Assembly (NCBI RefSeq): GCF_003001675.1
Contig: NZ_PVYW01000004.1
Location: 310,001-374,000, forward strand
DNA length: 64,000 nt
From: Cohnella sp. SGD-V74
GTDB taxonomy: Bacteria; Bacillota; Bacilli; Paenibacillales; Paenibacillaceae
Reading direction: 5' to 3'
In this document: in pieces, positions 1-9,372 of the stretch
Layout of the letters: each line of letters begins with the position of its first letter
Numbering within the stretch: the stretch's first letter is position 1
Position numbers and translations under genes: made by a program
The notes under the pieces: model-generated
Seen by the model: only the letters and a program-made list of their open reading frames with translations
Told to the model about the DNA's origin: nothing
Databases searched by the model: none

Positions 1-90
1 AATAATATAGTAGCATCACCGTAAGCGCTCTGGCTCCGGTTGGTTGTCTGCATCAAGAAGACGGAAGCACGCGGAAGGAAGTGGACATCG

Positions 91-453
91 ATGATCGTCG
101 CAGCGGTATTGGTGGGGCTTGTCGCTTTGGCGCACGTGATTTTGCTGCTGACGGAAACGCTGCTGTGGACGTCTCCGGGCAATCGCCAATCCCGGGGAAT
201 GACGTCCGGCTTCGCGCGGGATTCCAAGCCGCTTGCCGCGAGCAGCGGCCTGCACAACGGGTTTCTCGCCGCGGGGCTCGTCTGGGGACTGGTTTATCCT
301 TCGGCTTCGGTCGGCTACCAGATTCAAACCTTTTTTCTCGTATGCGCTTTAATCGCCGCGATCTACGGAATATGGAACGGAAGGAGATCGTTCGACTACA
401 TCCGGGGCGCCGCGGCCGCGGCCGCTTGGATCGCCGTGCTCTCGGTGTGGTGA
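91..453 (+). CDS. DUF1304 family small membrane protein
   Basis: This is a roughly 120-residue hydrophobic protein of the DUF1304 family, whose function is unknown. It has about four predicted membrane segments, and the family-like stretch KPLAASSGLHNGFLAAGLVWG lies near residues 46-66. The start at 91 was chosen because a purine-rich Shine-Dalgarno (AAGGAAG) sits just upstream and translation from there begins directly in the first membrane segment (MIVAAVLVGLVALAHVILLL). An in-frame start at 40 would add a charged tail that the family does not have. It is followed by a strong terminator, so it is transcribed separately from the regulator downstream. Confidence 0.8.
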   Translation: MIVAAVLVGLVALAHVILLLTETLLWTSPGNRQSRGMTSGFARDSKPLAASSGLHNGFLAAGLVWGLVYPSASVGYQIQTFFLVCALIAAIYGIWNGRRSFDYIRGAAAAAAWIAVLSVW

Positions 454-484
454 CGGTACGCGCCCGATAGGGATTTGCATGGGA

Positions 485-512
485 AGCTTGCCTTCGGGCG
501 GGCTCTTTTTTT
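485..512 (+). terminator. Rho-independent terminator
   Basis: An 8-bp stem (AGCTTGCC/GGCGGGCT, with G-U pairs) is closed by a TTCG tetraloop and followed by a run of seven T. It ends transcription of the DUF1304 gene. Confidence 0.8.
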
Positions 513-623
513 CGTTTCGAAGATTGGATAAGGATTCGAATATTGTACAGTAGAAGCGCGCCGGGAAGTGTGGGATGCTTGAAATCAAGCGGAAAAAACG
601 ATCCTACTACGGGAGTGATTCGG

Positions 624-2972
624 GTGCGGGTGCTGCAAGCCTACAAGTCGAAAAAGTATTTGTTGCGCATTCTCGTTTCCGTTACCCTGCTCATTGTCGC
701 CATTCTCGTCTTCGCCGCGTCCGCGCTGCAATTCAACGCGGAGCGAAGCGCGGTGCGCATGCAGCAGGAAGCCGACCGCAAGGTCATGAACCAAATTCAG
801 TTCAACGTATCCTACATGACCGACGTGTTGAAAAATCTGGCTCTGTCGCTCTATCTCGATCCGAATATCGCGCCGCTGTTCACCTTGCGGGACCCCGGCG
901 AGATGGCGACGATTCGCTCGATGAACACGTTGAAGCAAGCGTACTTGTCGTCGTCGTTCCTGCATTCCATCGCCGTATACAACGGGTTCGAGGATCTTCT
1001 GTACCCGGTGGGCGAGCTCGCTCTGAACAGGCCCGATTACGAGAACGCCGAACGGCTGGCGGAGCTGCTCAAGAAGCCGGAGAAGCTTCCCCGCATGCAG
1101 CTCGTTCCGATGAGGTTCGGCGACGGCGGGCAAACGGTCGACTTCTTCTCGCTCATCGTCTACCAGAACTTCAATCCGACCGCGGGGCGCGGCGAAAGCG
1201 CCCTGATCGTCAACATCAAGCCGGAGTGGCTGTACGACAACCTGCGGGCGATGAACGGCTTCACCGCGCCCGAACGATCGGGCATTTTCCTCCTCGACGA
1301 AGAGGGAAGCGTCATTGTCGCCGATAACGCGGCTCTCGTTCCCGACGGGGAGGAGCTAAGGAAGCAGCTCGCCGTCGAAGCGCGGGAGGCGGAGTCCTTC
1401 GGTTCCTTCTCCGGCAAGCTGGGAGGCAAGGAAAAGCTTCTTGTCACCTACTTGGGGATGAAGGATACGGGATGGACCATCGTCGGCGTCCAGCCGTACT
1501 CCGCGGTCGTAGGCGGAATAGGGGAGATGAGAAGCACGTCCATTGCCGTATCGTCGGCGTTCGTGCTTATCGGGGTCATGCTGGCCTTCCTGATGTCGCA
1601 CAAGCTGTACAGGCCCGTCCAGAGGCTGCTTAACCAGCTCGGAATCGGGCCTGAGAGCGGCGCGGAAGCCGGGGGCAAAGGCCGCGACGAGCTGACGGCG
1701 GTAGCCGGCGTATACAGCGCGATGATGCAGAAGCTGCATCGCACCTCGAACGAGCGGGATCAGCAGAGGCTCGTCGTTCGCAATTACTATTTGCGTACGC
1801 TGATCGGCAACAGCAAGGCGCTCGGCTCGGCCGAGCTGGCCGAGAAAGTCGAACAGACCGGCCTGCGAATCGACGCGAACGGGCCGTACCGGCTCGTGAT
1901 CGCCAAGGTGGACGATTGCTCTGGATTTTTGCGCTTAACGTCGGCCGAAGAACGGTCGCTGTACGGCTTCGCGGTGGAGAACATCGCGGAAGAGATCATC
2001 GGGCAGAGCCGGTTTCGCTGCGAGATCGCCGACATGCGCAGCGACCATTGGGCGATGCTGATCAGCCCGATCGGGGCGGCCGCTCCGGAAGAAGAGGAGC
2101 TGCTGCGGCTGCTGAGACTCGTTCAAGAGACCGTCTACGGATACTACAAGCTGTCTCTAACAATGACGGTCAGCGGCACCTGCATGAAGCACGATCGCAT
2201 TTCCGAGCTGTACGCGGAGACGCTGCACGCTTCTTCGCATAAGCTGCTGTTCGGTCACCGCGCCATCATCACGCCGGAGATGATCGCCCGCCGCGTTCGC
2301 GACGACGAAGATTACGTCTTTCCCGAAGAAGCGGAGAAGAAGCTTGCGGAGAGCATTCGCGTCAATCACCTTGCCGGTATGGAGAACGCGGTGTCGGAGA
2401 TTTTGCGGGAGCTGTCCGCGTATCATTACGATCGAATCGTCCACGGACTGCTCCATATCGTCGATCTGATCAAGTCGGTCGTCCGGGATCTGAACCGCAA
2501 TCGCGTCGTTCCGCTTCGAATCGATCTCGGATCGCTCAGCCGCAAGGTGCTGGAGAAGGAGACGATGGCCGAGATCGAGGAACTGATCGTCGGCGTATGC
2601 CGGGACATCCACGGGCAGGCCGGCCGCCAGGACAACGAGAAGAACGCGGCGCTGGTCGACGCGATCAAGGAAATTATCGAGTTGAATTACAAGGACCGCA
2701 ATTTGAACCTGCAAGGAATCGCCGCCATGCTCCACATGACGCCCGCCTACGTCGGAAGGATTTTCAAGACGAGCGAGCAGTCGTCGGTAGCGGAATATTT
2801 GAATGACGTGCGGCTGAAGCACGCGCAGCAGTATCTGGAGACGAGAAGCTTCAGCATCAAGGAGATCATGGAAGCGGTCGGCTACGTCAACGAGAGCACG
2901 TTCTTCAAGCTGTTCAAGAAGTCGTTCGGCGTGACGCCCAAGGAATACCGGCTGAAGCGGGCGCTGGGCTAG
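624..2972 (+). CDS. Membrane-bound Cache-AraC transcriptional regulator
   Basis: A 782-residue one-component regulator. One membrane segment lies at about residues 13-33, an extracytoplasmic Cache-like sensor fills about 36-290, a second membrane segment is near 302-325, and a C-terminal AraC double helix-turn-helix spans about 690-780 and ends in the family signature GVTPKEYRLKRALG. Such proteins sense an extracellular sugar and usually switch on a neighbouring ABC importer. The GTG start at 624 follows GGGAGTG at a good distance and gives an N-terminus (VRVLQAYKSKKYLLRILVS) that matches the paralogue at 7049-9355; the earlier start at 543 has no such support. It converges on the sugar-binding lipoprotein gene across a shared terminator. 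The ligand cannot be told from the sequence. Confidence 0.88.
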   Translation: MRVLQAYKSKKYLLRILVSVTLLIVAILVFAASALQFNAERSAVRMQQEADRKVMNQIQFNVSYMTDVLKNLALSLYLDPNIAPLFTLRDPGEMATIRSMNTLKQAYLSSSFLHSIAVYNGFEDLLYPVGELALNRPDYENAERLAELLKKPEKLPRMQLVPMRFGDGGQTVDFFSLIVYQNFNPTAGRGESALIVNIKPEWLYDNLRAMNGFTAPERSGIFLLDEEGSVIVADNAALVPDGEELRKQLAVEAREAESFGSFSGKLGGKEKLLVTYLGMKDTGWTIVGVQPYSAVVGGIGEMRSTSIAVSSAFVLIGVMLAFLMSHKLYRPVQRLLNQLGIGPESGAEAGGKGRDELTAVAGVYSAMMQKLHRTSNERDQQRLVVRNYYLRTLIGNSKALGSAELAEKVEQTGLRIDANGPYRLVIAKVDDCSGFLRLTSAEERSLYGFAVENIAEEIIGQSRFRCEIADMRSDHWAMLISPIGAAAPEEEELLRLLRLVQETVYGYYKLSLTMTVSGTCMKHDRISELYAETLHASSHKLLFGHRAIITPEMIARRVRDDEDYVFPEEAEKKLAESIRVNHLAGMENAVSEILRELSAYHYDRIVHGLLHIVDLIKSVVRDLNRNRVVPLRIDLGSLSRKVLEKETMAEIEELIVGVCRDIHGQAGRQDNEKNAALVDAIKEIIELNYKDRNLNLQGIAAMLHMTPAYVGRIFKTSEQSSVAEYLNDVRLKHAQQYLETRSFSIKEIMEAVGYVNESTFFKLFKKSFGVTPKEYRLKRALG

Positions 2973-3012
2973 AAGAAAACCGACTTGCATGACCATAGTG
3001 CCGGCCTGAAAA

Positions 3013-3054
3013 GGAGCTTCGCCGCACGGACGCGATGTCCGCAGGCGAAGCTCC
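3013..3054. terminator. Bidirectional terminator between convergent genes
   Basis: An 11-bp stem GGAGCTTCGCC/GGCGAAGCTCC encloses a second small stem (CGGAC/GTCCG). It lies between the convergent AraC regulator and the binding-protein gene. The flanking T runs are short on both strands. Confidence 0.7.
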
Positions 3055-3068
3055 TCATTGTCTTATCG

Positions 3069-4637
3069 CTATCTTAACCCTTTCTCCTTCAGGAAGGCGT
3101 CCCATTGCGCGGCAACTTCCTGCTCGTATTTCTCGAGACCCGAAGCCTTCATCTTGTTGAGATACTCCGGAACGATCTTATCCGGATCGACGGCGCCGGT
3201 CTCGAGCGCGGTGGCGTATTCGTTGCGCACGGCGTTCAGGTTGGCCCCTTCGGCTTTGACGTTCTCCTCGCTGAAGCCGAAACCGTTGCTGACGGGAACG
3301 ACTGCGTTGTCGTTCAATTGGATCGTCTTCTCCCATGTATCGGGAGCCATGCCCGGCTTCAGGTAGGCGTTGAACTGGTTGCCGAATACCCAGTCTCCGT
3401 TCGGAGCGTAGCCGGAATCCGCAATCGGTTCGATGAATTGGTCGTCGACCTTGTTGTAGTGCTTGCCCTCGATTCCGTTGCAGATCAGATTGTACAGATA
3501 ACGATCCGTATTGAGCAGATTCAGGAACATGAGCGCTCTTTCCGGATTTTTGGAGCTCTTGTTAATGACGTGCATCGCGCTGGCGATGCCGGTAAAGTAG
3601 CTGTCGGAGATTGGCGCGTAGACGACATCGTTGCCGCCGTTGATCGCTTTCTCCCCGATCTCGCCGCCCGGCTTGGAGGTGAACTCCAGCGACACGGCCA
3701 CTGTGCCCTTGCCCTTAAGGTCGTTAATGTTTTGCAGCACGGGAGCGTCTTTGTTGATGTAACCGGCTTTATACCAGGCGTGCATCGTCCGGTAAAAGTC
3801 CTGCTTCTTGTTCAGCGATTCTTCGGCCAAGATCAGCGAATAGGTCGGATCGTCCTTCTTGTAGCCGACAGCAGCTCCGTCCGGAGACACCGCGTCCGGA
3901 TCGACGTACAGGCCGTTGGAGTTCTGGGCCAGGCCGAGCGGAACGATTCCTTTCTCATTTTCCTTCAGCGTTTTCAAGAATGGCTCGAGATCCTTGTAGC
4001 TCTGAATCGCGCTTAAGTCCAGGTTGTACTTGTCGACGAATCGCTTCTGAATGATCAGGCTCTTCTGCTTGGCCGCGATCTGATAGATCGGGAAGCCGTA
4101 TACTTTGCCGTCGGCCGCCTTCATGTCCGGCCAGAATTTGTCCGGAATGTTGGCGCGGGCTTCAGGCGCGTATTGATTGATCATGTCGTCCGTCAATTCC
4201 AGGTAGGCGCCTTTGTCGATGTACGGCTGGTAGTTGCCCAGCCATCCTTTCGAACTCCAGCCGATGTCGAAGTCTTCCCCCGCCGCCAGCATCGCGTTCA
4301 GCTTCGGCTCGTATTCGTCGAAGGTAAGCGGCTTCAATTCGACGGTGGCGTTGATCTTTTCTTTAAGATATTTGTTGATCTCGTCGTTGACGAGCTTCTG
4401 ATCGGGGCCCGGGTTGGCCGCGACCGGATAGATGAAGGTGAGCTTGACCTCGGGAAGTCCCGGATCCTCGGAGCTGGCGGACGGAGCCGGATCCGCGCTC
4501 GCCGGCGCGCTGGAGCCCGCCGCTTGCGAGGGACTGGAGACGGGGGCGTTATTGCCGTTGCTGCAGGCTGCGATAACGGCGAAGACGAGCAGAAGCATGC
4601 CAAGCTGAACGATCGTCTTATTCTTTGTTTTGTTCAC
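3069..4637 (-). CDS. Extracellular solute-binding lipoprotein of carbohydrate ABC transporter (YtcQ/LplA-like)
   Basis: A 522-residue family-1-type solute-binding lipoprotein. The signal peptide ends in a clear lipobox (VFAVIAAC, Cys near residue 24), followed by a Ser/Pro/Ala-rich linker and a large periplasmic-binding-protein fold (PEVKLTFIYPVAANPGPDQK onward). It would sit on the outer face of the membrane and pass oligosaccharides to the two permeases encoded just upstream. The GTG start at 4637 has GGAGG eight bases before it; the upstream ATG inside that GGAGG is unlikely. No ATPase is encoded here, which is normal for this class because a shared MsmX-type ATPase is used. A 122-nt gap separates it from the permease gene. 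The substrate is unknown. Confidence 0.9.
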   Translation of the reverse strand: MNKTKNKTIVQLGMLLLVFAVIAACSNGNNAPVSSPSQAAGSSAPASADPAPSASSEDPGLPEVKLTFIYPVAANPGPDQKLVNDEINKYLKEKINATVELKPLTFDEYEPKLNAMLAAGEDFDIGWSSKGWLGNYQPYIDKGAYLELTDDMINQYAPEARANIPDKFWPDMKAADGKVYGFPIYQIAAKQKSLIIQKRFVDKYNLDLSAIQSYKDLEPFLKTLKENEKGIVPLGLAQNSNGLYVDPDAVSPDGAAVGYKKDDPTYSLILAEESLNKKQDFYRTMHAWYKAGYINKDAPVLQNINDLKGKGTVAVSLEFTSKPGGEIGEKAINGGNDVVYAPISDSYFTGIASAMHVINKSSKNPERALMFLNLLNTDRYLYNLICNGIEGKHYNKVDDQFIEPIADSGYAPNGDWVFGNQFNAYLKPGMAPDTWEKTIQLNDNAVVPVSNGFGFSEENVKAEGANLNAVRNEYATALETGAVDPDKIVPEYLNKMKASGLEKYEQEVAAQWDAFLKEKGLR

Positions 4638-4759
4638 TTCCGAACCCTCCATTTTAGGTGCGTATTGAAAAGAATACTGCATGCGACCGTACCGATCCTG
4701 CCGCGGAGACGGACTCACCTCCTTCAAGGCGCGATTGCGGGGCGATGCGGCGCGTTATC
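4638..4759 (-). other. Leader between permease and binding-protein genes
   Basis: This 122-nt intercistronic stretch precedes the binding-protein gene. It contains a near-perfect Shine-Dalgarno (AAGGAGGTGAG, about 4709-4719 on the complement) with no start codon at a usable distance, well upstream of the real GGAGG/GTG. GC-rich sequence lies beside it. It may be a processing or stabilising leader that raises lipoprotein expression over the permeases, but no defined structure is shown here. Confidence 0.3.
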
Positions 4760-5638
4760 TCAGCCTTTCAAGGAGCCTACCGTGATGCCTTTGACGAAGT
4801 ATTTCTGGAAGAACGGGAAGACGAGCAGCATCGGGCCGCTGGCCACGATGGCCATGGCCATGCGCACCGTGAGCGTCGGAAATTGCGCGAACCGCAGCTT
4901 GTCGGACACTTCCGCCATCGGCGAGTTGGCCAGAAATTCCGCTTGCGACAAAATGCGGACGAGCAGCAGTTGCAGCGGAATGTACTTGTCGTTGTCGATG
5001 AACAGCAGGGCGTTGAACCATTCGTTCCAGTAGCCGAAGGCGATGAACAGTCCCAGCGTCGCCAGCACGGGCGTCGACAGCGGCAGGATGATGCGGAAGA
5101 AGATACGGAATTCCCGCGCTCCGTCGATTTTGGCCGACTCGATGATCTCCATCGAGATTTTGTCCAGGAATCCTTTCATGATCATGATGTTGAACGGATT
5201 CATCACGGCCGGAATAATGAGCGCCGCCAGCGAGTTTTTCAGATGCAGGTACTGGGTCATCAGAATATAGAATGGGATAAGCCCTCCGTTGAACAGCATC
5301 GTGAAGAACACGTAGAACGTCACCGGACGGTTGTAGCGGAAGTCCCGGCGCGAGATCGGATAGGCCATCAGCGCGGTCATGAACAAGGAGACGGCCGTGC
5401 CTACTACCGTAATCAGAATCGTGACCCCGTATCCCTTGATCAGCGGGTCGGGCTTCTCGAATACGATGCGATAGGCTTCGAGACTCCATTCCTTCGGGAT
5501 GAACTGGTAGCCGTATTCGTACAGACTTTCTTCCGAAGAGACGGAGATCGCGATGACCAGGAGAAAAGGAACGGCGATCAAAAAGCAGACGACGACGAAA
5601 AACGCGTTGATGAGTACTTGAACGTTTTTGGAACTCAC
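4760..5638 (-). CDS. Carbohydrate ABC transporter permease (YtcP type)
   Basis: A 292-residue permease of the MalG/YtcP type with about six membrane segments. The conserved cytoplasmic EAA loop, which docks the ATPase, reads EIIESAKIDGAREFRIFFRI near residues 180-199. The protein ends in the common form KGITVGSLKG. It starts at GTG 5638 behind GGAGG, 18 nt after the stop of the first permease, so both are one transcript. With that permease it forms the channel for the sugar delivered by the lipoprotein encoded next. Confidence 0.92.
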   Translation of the reverse strand: MSSKNVQVLINAFFVVVCFLIAVPFLLVIAISVSSEESLYEYGYQFIPKEWSLEAYRIVFEKPDPLIKGYGVTILITVVGTAVSLFMTALMAYPISRRDFRYNRPVTFYVFFTMLFNGGLIPFYILMTQYLHLKNSLAALIIPAVMNPFNIMIMKGFLDKISMEIIESAKIDGAREFRIFFRIILPLSTPVLATLGLFIAFGYWNEWFNALLFIDNDKYIPLQLLLVRILSQAEFLANSPMAEVSDKLRFAQFPTLTVRMAMAIVASGPMLLVFPFFQKYFVKGITVGSLKG

Positions 5639-5656
5639 AGTGGATTCGCCTCCGAT

Positions 5657-6649
5657 TCAGAACAATGCGCTGTCCCGGTCGACCTTGCGCACGATATAGT
5701 TCGCGGTTACGACGGTGACAAGCCCGACGACCGATTGCAGGAAACCGACGGCGGCCCCGGAGTTGACGTCTCCCAGCTTGGTCAGCGCGCGGTACACGTA
5801 GGTATCGATAATGTCGGTCGTCGGAAAGTTGGGCCCTACGTTGTTCGGAATGAAGTAGTGCAGCCCGAAGTCCCCCCGGAAAATGTTGCCCAGCCCCAGA
5901 ATGAACAGGATGATGATGAGCGGCTTCAGCAGCGGGAGCGTAATGCGCAGCATCATCTGCACGCGGTTCGCTCCGTCCAGCTTGGCGGCCTCGTAGTAGT
6001 CGGAGCTGATCCCCGTAATGCCGGCGTAGTAGACGAGCGTGGAGAAGCCGACGCCCTTCCACAGAGCCACGAGCGGCAAGATGAACAGCCACGGCTTCGT
6101 CTCCAAGTACCAGTTATGGGGCTCCAATCCGAAATAGCCGAGCACCTCGTTTAAATATCCGTTCTCGAAATCGAGGAAGGCGTTGCCGATATAGCCGACG
6201 AGCACCATCGACAGGAAGAAAGGAAGGAACATCGTCGTCTGGTAGATTTTCATCAGTTTGCCCGTCAGCTCGTTCAGCAGCAGGGCGAACAGGAGCGCCA
6301 CGAGCGTGCCGGTAATAATGTAGGTGAAGTTGTACAAGAGCGTGTTGCGGATGATTCGGAAGGCGTCCTGAGCTTTGAACAGAAATTCGAAGTTGCGAAA
6401 TCCGACCCATGCGCTGCCGAACAAGCCTTGATCGTATCGGAAGTTTTTGAAGGCGAGAATGAGTCCGACCATGGGCAAGTAGGCGATGACGAATTTGAAC
6501 AATATTCCCGGCAGCGACAGAATGACCAGCTCTTTGTTTTTGCGGAACAGTCGGAATTCGTTGCGGATCCATTGGCTGACGCTTCTGCGGCCGCGGACGG
6601 GAGCGGCCTTCGGAACGGCGCGCGGGGCGGCGGGTTTGGCTTCGGCCAT
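5657..6649 (-). CDS. Carbohydrate ABC transporter permease (LplB/YteP type)
   Basis: A 330-residue permease of the MalF/LplB type. A Pro/Ala-rich, basic N-terminal tail (about residues 1-25) is followed by about six membrane segments, and the EAA loop is seen as DYYEAAKLDGANRVQMMLRI. It starts at ATG 6649 with AGGAGG nine bases before it and is the first gene of the importer operon. The regulator encoded upstream on the same strand (7049-9355) is the likely activator, but a palindromic element lies between them, so the operon may have its own promoter there. The protein ends VDRDSALF, typical of this subfamily. Confidence 0.92.
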   Translation of the reverse strand: MAEAKPAAPRAVPKAAPVRGRRSVSQWIRNEFRLFRKNKELVILSLPGILFKFVIAYLPMVGLILAFKNFRYDQGLFGSAWVGFRNFEFLFKAQDAFRIIRNTLLYNFTYIITGTLVALLFALLLNELTGKLMKIYQTTMFLPFFLSMVLVGYIGNAFLDFENGYLNEVLGYFGLEPHNWYLETKPWLFILPLVALWKGVGFSTLVYYAGITGISSDYYEAAKLDGANRVQMMLRITLPLLKPLIIILFILGLGNIFRGDFGLHYFIPNNVGPNFPTTDIIDTYVYRALTKLGDVNSGAAVGFLQSVVGLVTVVTANYIVRKVDRDSALF

Positions 6650-6808
6650 TGTGCGATTCCTCCTCTCTTCGGTATGCCCCCATCATGCCACGCTTCGGAA
6701 ACGGAATATACGATTCAATCTTCGAAAAACTGTCCCGAACGACTGTAAAAAATGCGAATTCATGCGAATAACGAGACTGTGCAGGGTAGAGTGCGGTCAA
6801 CAAAAAGA

Positions 6809-7029
6809 GGGGGCTGTCCCGTAAGCAAGGGCGTACAAGATTATCGATGCAAAAAAAGGCTGGGCATCTATCTCCCGGAGACTGCCTCATACGGTCCTGA
6901 AACCACCTTATCTCGGGTTTACCCAATCAGGTTTCAGGATCGTATAGCATCGGAGGGAGATAGATGCCCGTGGCCATCCATTCATCGATAATCGTTCGGT
7001 ACGACTCTTTTACTTAGGGGACAGCCCCC
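6809..7029. mobile_element. MITE-like long imperfect palindrome (221 bp)
   Basis: The element runs from GGGGGCTGTCCCG to GGGGACAGCCCCC, which are inverted copies of each other. The two arms stay complementary in blocks across the whole length: ATTATCGATG/CATCGATAAT, GGGCATCTATCTCCC/GGGAGATAGATGCCC and CCTGAAACC/GGTTTCAGG, with a short centre near 6905-6929. It holds no plausible gene. Ends beginning GGGCTGTCC are common among transposase-mobilised elements, so a non-autonomous transposon (MITE) is the best reading. It sits 19 bp after the stop of the AraC regulator and upstream of the importer, so as RNA it would form one long hairpin that could act as a terminator or processing site. No target-site duplication is obvious. 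Confidence 0.65.
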
Positions 7030-7048
7030 GATAGCCGAAGCGCGCCGT

Positions 7049-9355
7049 CTAGGAAAGCGAGCGTTTCAGCCGATATTCTTTGGGCGTGCTGCCGAATTTT
7101 GCTTTGAACAAGCGGAAGAAGTGGCTCTGGTTGCCGTAGCCGCATTTGTCCATAATCTCGGCGATCGTATCGTCTGTCTGGAGCAGCAGCTTCCTGGCAT
7201 GCTCCAGCCGGACTTCGTTGATGTATTCCGTGATCGTCACGCCCTCCCGCTCCTTGAACAGCTTGCCGGTATAGGCGGAGGTCAGCTTGACGTTCGCCGC
7301 GATCGACTGCTGGCTCAGGTTCGGATCGGCGAACTTGCGCTCGATCAGCTCCCGCACCGTCCCGACGATCAGCTCGGTACGCTCGACGCCGGACGCTTTG
7401 CTGCCTTCGCAGATCCGGGCGCATGAGGCGAGGAACGCCAGGTACATATCCTCCAGCGTCACATTGTCTTCGCCCGTCCGATGAATCCGGTCGGTATCCG
7501 CGGGAGCGGAGGCGATCCGGTTGCGCGCGATGTCCGCGGAGGTGTTCTCGATCGCCCAAGCCAGATCGGACACCGCCCTTCTCATATCCTCGTAAGTGAA
7601 GGTTTGCAGCAGGGAGAAGGCGCGTTCCAGCTCGTTGCCGGCTTCGTCGAGACGGCCTTTCTTCAGCGCCTCGGCCAATCTTCGTTCGATATCCGGCGGC
7701 AGCAGCTTCGGCGCTTCCGCCAGATGGCTGCGAATATCGTCCGGAGTGACGATCGACCGGTAGCCGAAGACGAACAGATATAAGCTCGCCTGGTAAGCTT
7801 GGCGATAGGCGGACGACAGTTGGGTGCAGCGGGCGACGGGACGGCTGATGCCGCAGGTCAGAGAGAGCCCGTAGAACCGCTCTATCGTATGCTGAAGGTC
7901 GCCGACGAGCCGTTTCGCGCGTGCAAGCCCTTCTTCTCCGTCCATTCCCGACACGACCAGAACGGCATGGTCGGCCTGCATCTCCGCGGCTTCGCAGGCG
8001 AAGGCGGAAGAGAGCAGTTCATGGGCGATGTTGACGATGGCGAAGCTGTGCAGCTTTTTCGCCGAACCCGGCGTCGACGAGTCGTAGGCCGTGTAACGGT
8101 CGATTCTCAGCACGATCGCCGTCAGCGATGCTTCGCTGGACAGGTTGAGGCCGTGCTTCCCGATCAATTGCTTCATATCGTGCTCGGCGAACATGCCGCT
8201 GTCGGTCAGAAACTTGCGAAGATAATATTTGCGCACGATCTGCTCGGAGCTGATCTCCTGCAGTCTCTCGGACATCCGCAGAACGTTGTCGCCCATCGCG
8301 TCCAGCTCGTTGCCGGCCGCGTCGTCGCGATCGCCGCGCCCCAGGTGGGGACGGATGCGCCGAAGCATCGTTTCGATCGGATGGTAGAGCCGGTAGGACA
8401 GCCAGACGGATACGCCGACGGAGAGGAGCAGGAATGCCCCCGCGACGAGCAGAGAGCTGGTCCGGGCCTTGTCGACGTCCTGCATCAGCGTCCGGTAGGA
8501 CTGAACGTACAAAATTGTCCAATCCCCGATGCCTTCCATATAAGTGACGACGCTCTTGCCGTCTCCTGCGTCGCCGATGACGAATCCGGACGAGCCGTTC
8601 CCTTCGATCAGGGCCGCTATAGCCGCCTCGGAGGGAGCTTCCCGCAGCGCCCGCTCTCCTCCGGCGAGCAGCCGTCCGTCGGCGGTTCGGATGTAGACTT
8701 CCCCCTGAATCCCGCTGCCGGCGTCGTTCATGCGGCGAAGGCTGTCGAACACCCAGTCGGGTTTGATATACAAAATCAAGGCCGATTCCTCGCCGAGGAA
8801 CGGCTTGTAGGCATCGGTCACGATGAAGGCGAACGCGTCGACGGGACCGCCCTCCTCCGTCAGGCCGATCGGAATCAGCCGGTAAGGAAGATGTGGGCGC
8901 CGCGCATCGATCAGCCACTCCATCATCCGTTGTTTGGTCTTGCCGTCGTCGAGCAGGAAGTTCGAGGAGGAGCCGTACAATTCGCCGGAGCGGGCATTGT
9001 ATACGGCCATCGAATGGAGGAACGAAGCGCTCTCCATCAGCTTGTTCATCTCGTTGTAGCCGCGAATGTAGTCCATGGCCGGGATCGGATCGGAGAACAG
9101 AAGAGGCGTGAGGAAATTGTCCTTCAAGGCGAACGAAGCCAGATGGGTGATCATCTCGTTCATGTAGTTCAGATTATATTGAATTTGCGTCAGCACCTTC
9201 AGGTTGGAGTCCTCCTGCGCCTTCCGGACGGACCGCTCGAGCACGTACGTGTTGACGACCGATAGACAAGTCAGAATCAGCGCCATGGCGAGAGCGATCG
9301 AGAACATGACGCGTTGGAAATACTTCTTGGACTTGAAAAATTCGAAGGCTCTCAC
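7049..9355 (-). CDS. Membrane-bound Cache-AraC transcriptional regulator
   Basis: A 768-residue paralogue of the regulator at 624-2972. The first membrane segment is at about residues 13-32, an extracytoplasmic sensor domain at about 35-290, a second membrane segment near 298-320, and an AraC-type double helix-turn-helix at about 665-765 ending STPKEYRLKRSLS. The start is GTG 9355, preceded by GGAG with a spacing of about eight; the N-terminus MRAFEFFKSKKYFQRVMFS mirrors that of the paralogue. It is the gene nearest upstream of the ABC importer on the same strand and is its likely regulator. It is divergent from the secreted beta-helix protein gene, which may belong to the same regulon. Confidence 0.88.
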   Translation of the reverse strand: MRAFEFFKSKKYFQRVMFSIALAMALILTCLSVVNTYVLERSVRKAQEDSNLKVLTQIQYNLNYMNEMITHLASFALKDNFLTPLLFSDPIPAMDYIRGYNEMNKLMESASFLHSMAVYNARSGELYGSSSNFLLDDGKTKQRMMEWLIDARRPHLPYRLIPIGLTEEGGPVDAFAFIVTDAYKPFLGEESALILYIKPDWVFDSLRRMNDAGSGIQGEVYIRTADGRLLAGGERALREAPSEAAIAALIEGNGSSGFVIGDAGDGKSVVTYMEGIGDWTILYVQSYRTLMQDVDKARTSSLLVAGAFLLLSVGVSVWLSYRLYHPIETMLRRIRPHLGRGDRDDAAGNELDAMGDNVLRMSERLQEISSEQIVRKYYLRKFLTDSGMFAEHDMKQLIGKHGLNLSSEASLTAIVLRIDRYTAYDSSTPGSAKKLHSFAIVNIAHELLSSAFACEAAEMQADHAVLVVSGMDGEEGLARAKRLVGDLQHTIERFYGLSLTCGISRPVARCTQLSSAYRQAYQASLYLFVFGYRSIVTPDDIRSHLAEAPKLLPPDIERRLAEALKKGRLDEAGNELERAFSLLQTFTYEDMRRAVSDLAWAIENTSADIARNRIASAPADTDRIHRTGEDNVTLEDMYLAFLASCARICEGSKASGVERTELIVGTVRELIERKFADPNLSQQSIAANVKLTSAYTGKLFKEREGVTITEYINEVRLEHARKLLLQTDDTIAEIMDKCGYGNQSHFFRLFKAKFGSTPKEYRLKRSLS

Positions 9356-9372
9356 TCTATCGCTCCTTCCAC

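Noticed and set aside
4658-6154. Long plus-strand open frame opposite the two permease genes
   Set aside because: Composition (Asp/Arg/His/Gln-rich) is typical of an antisense shadow; the permeases have clear motifs and ribosome binding sites.
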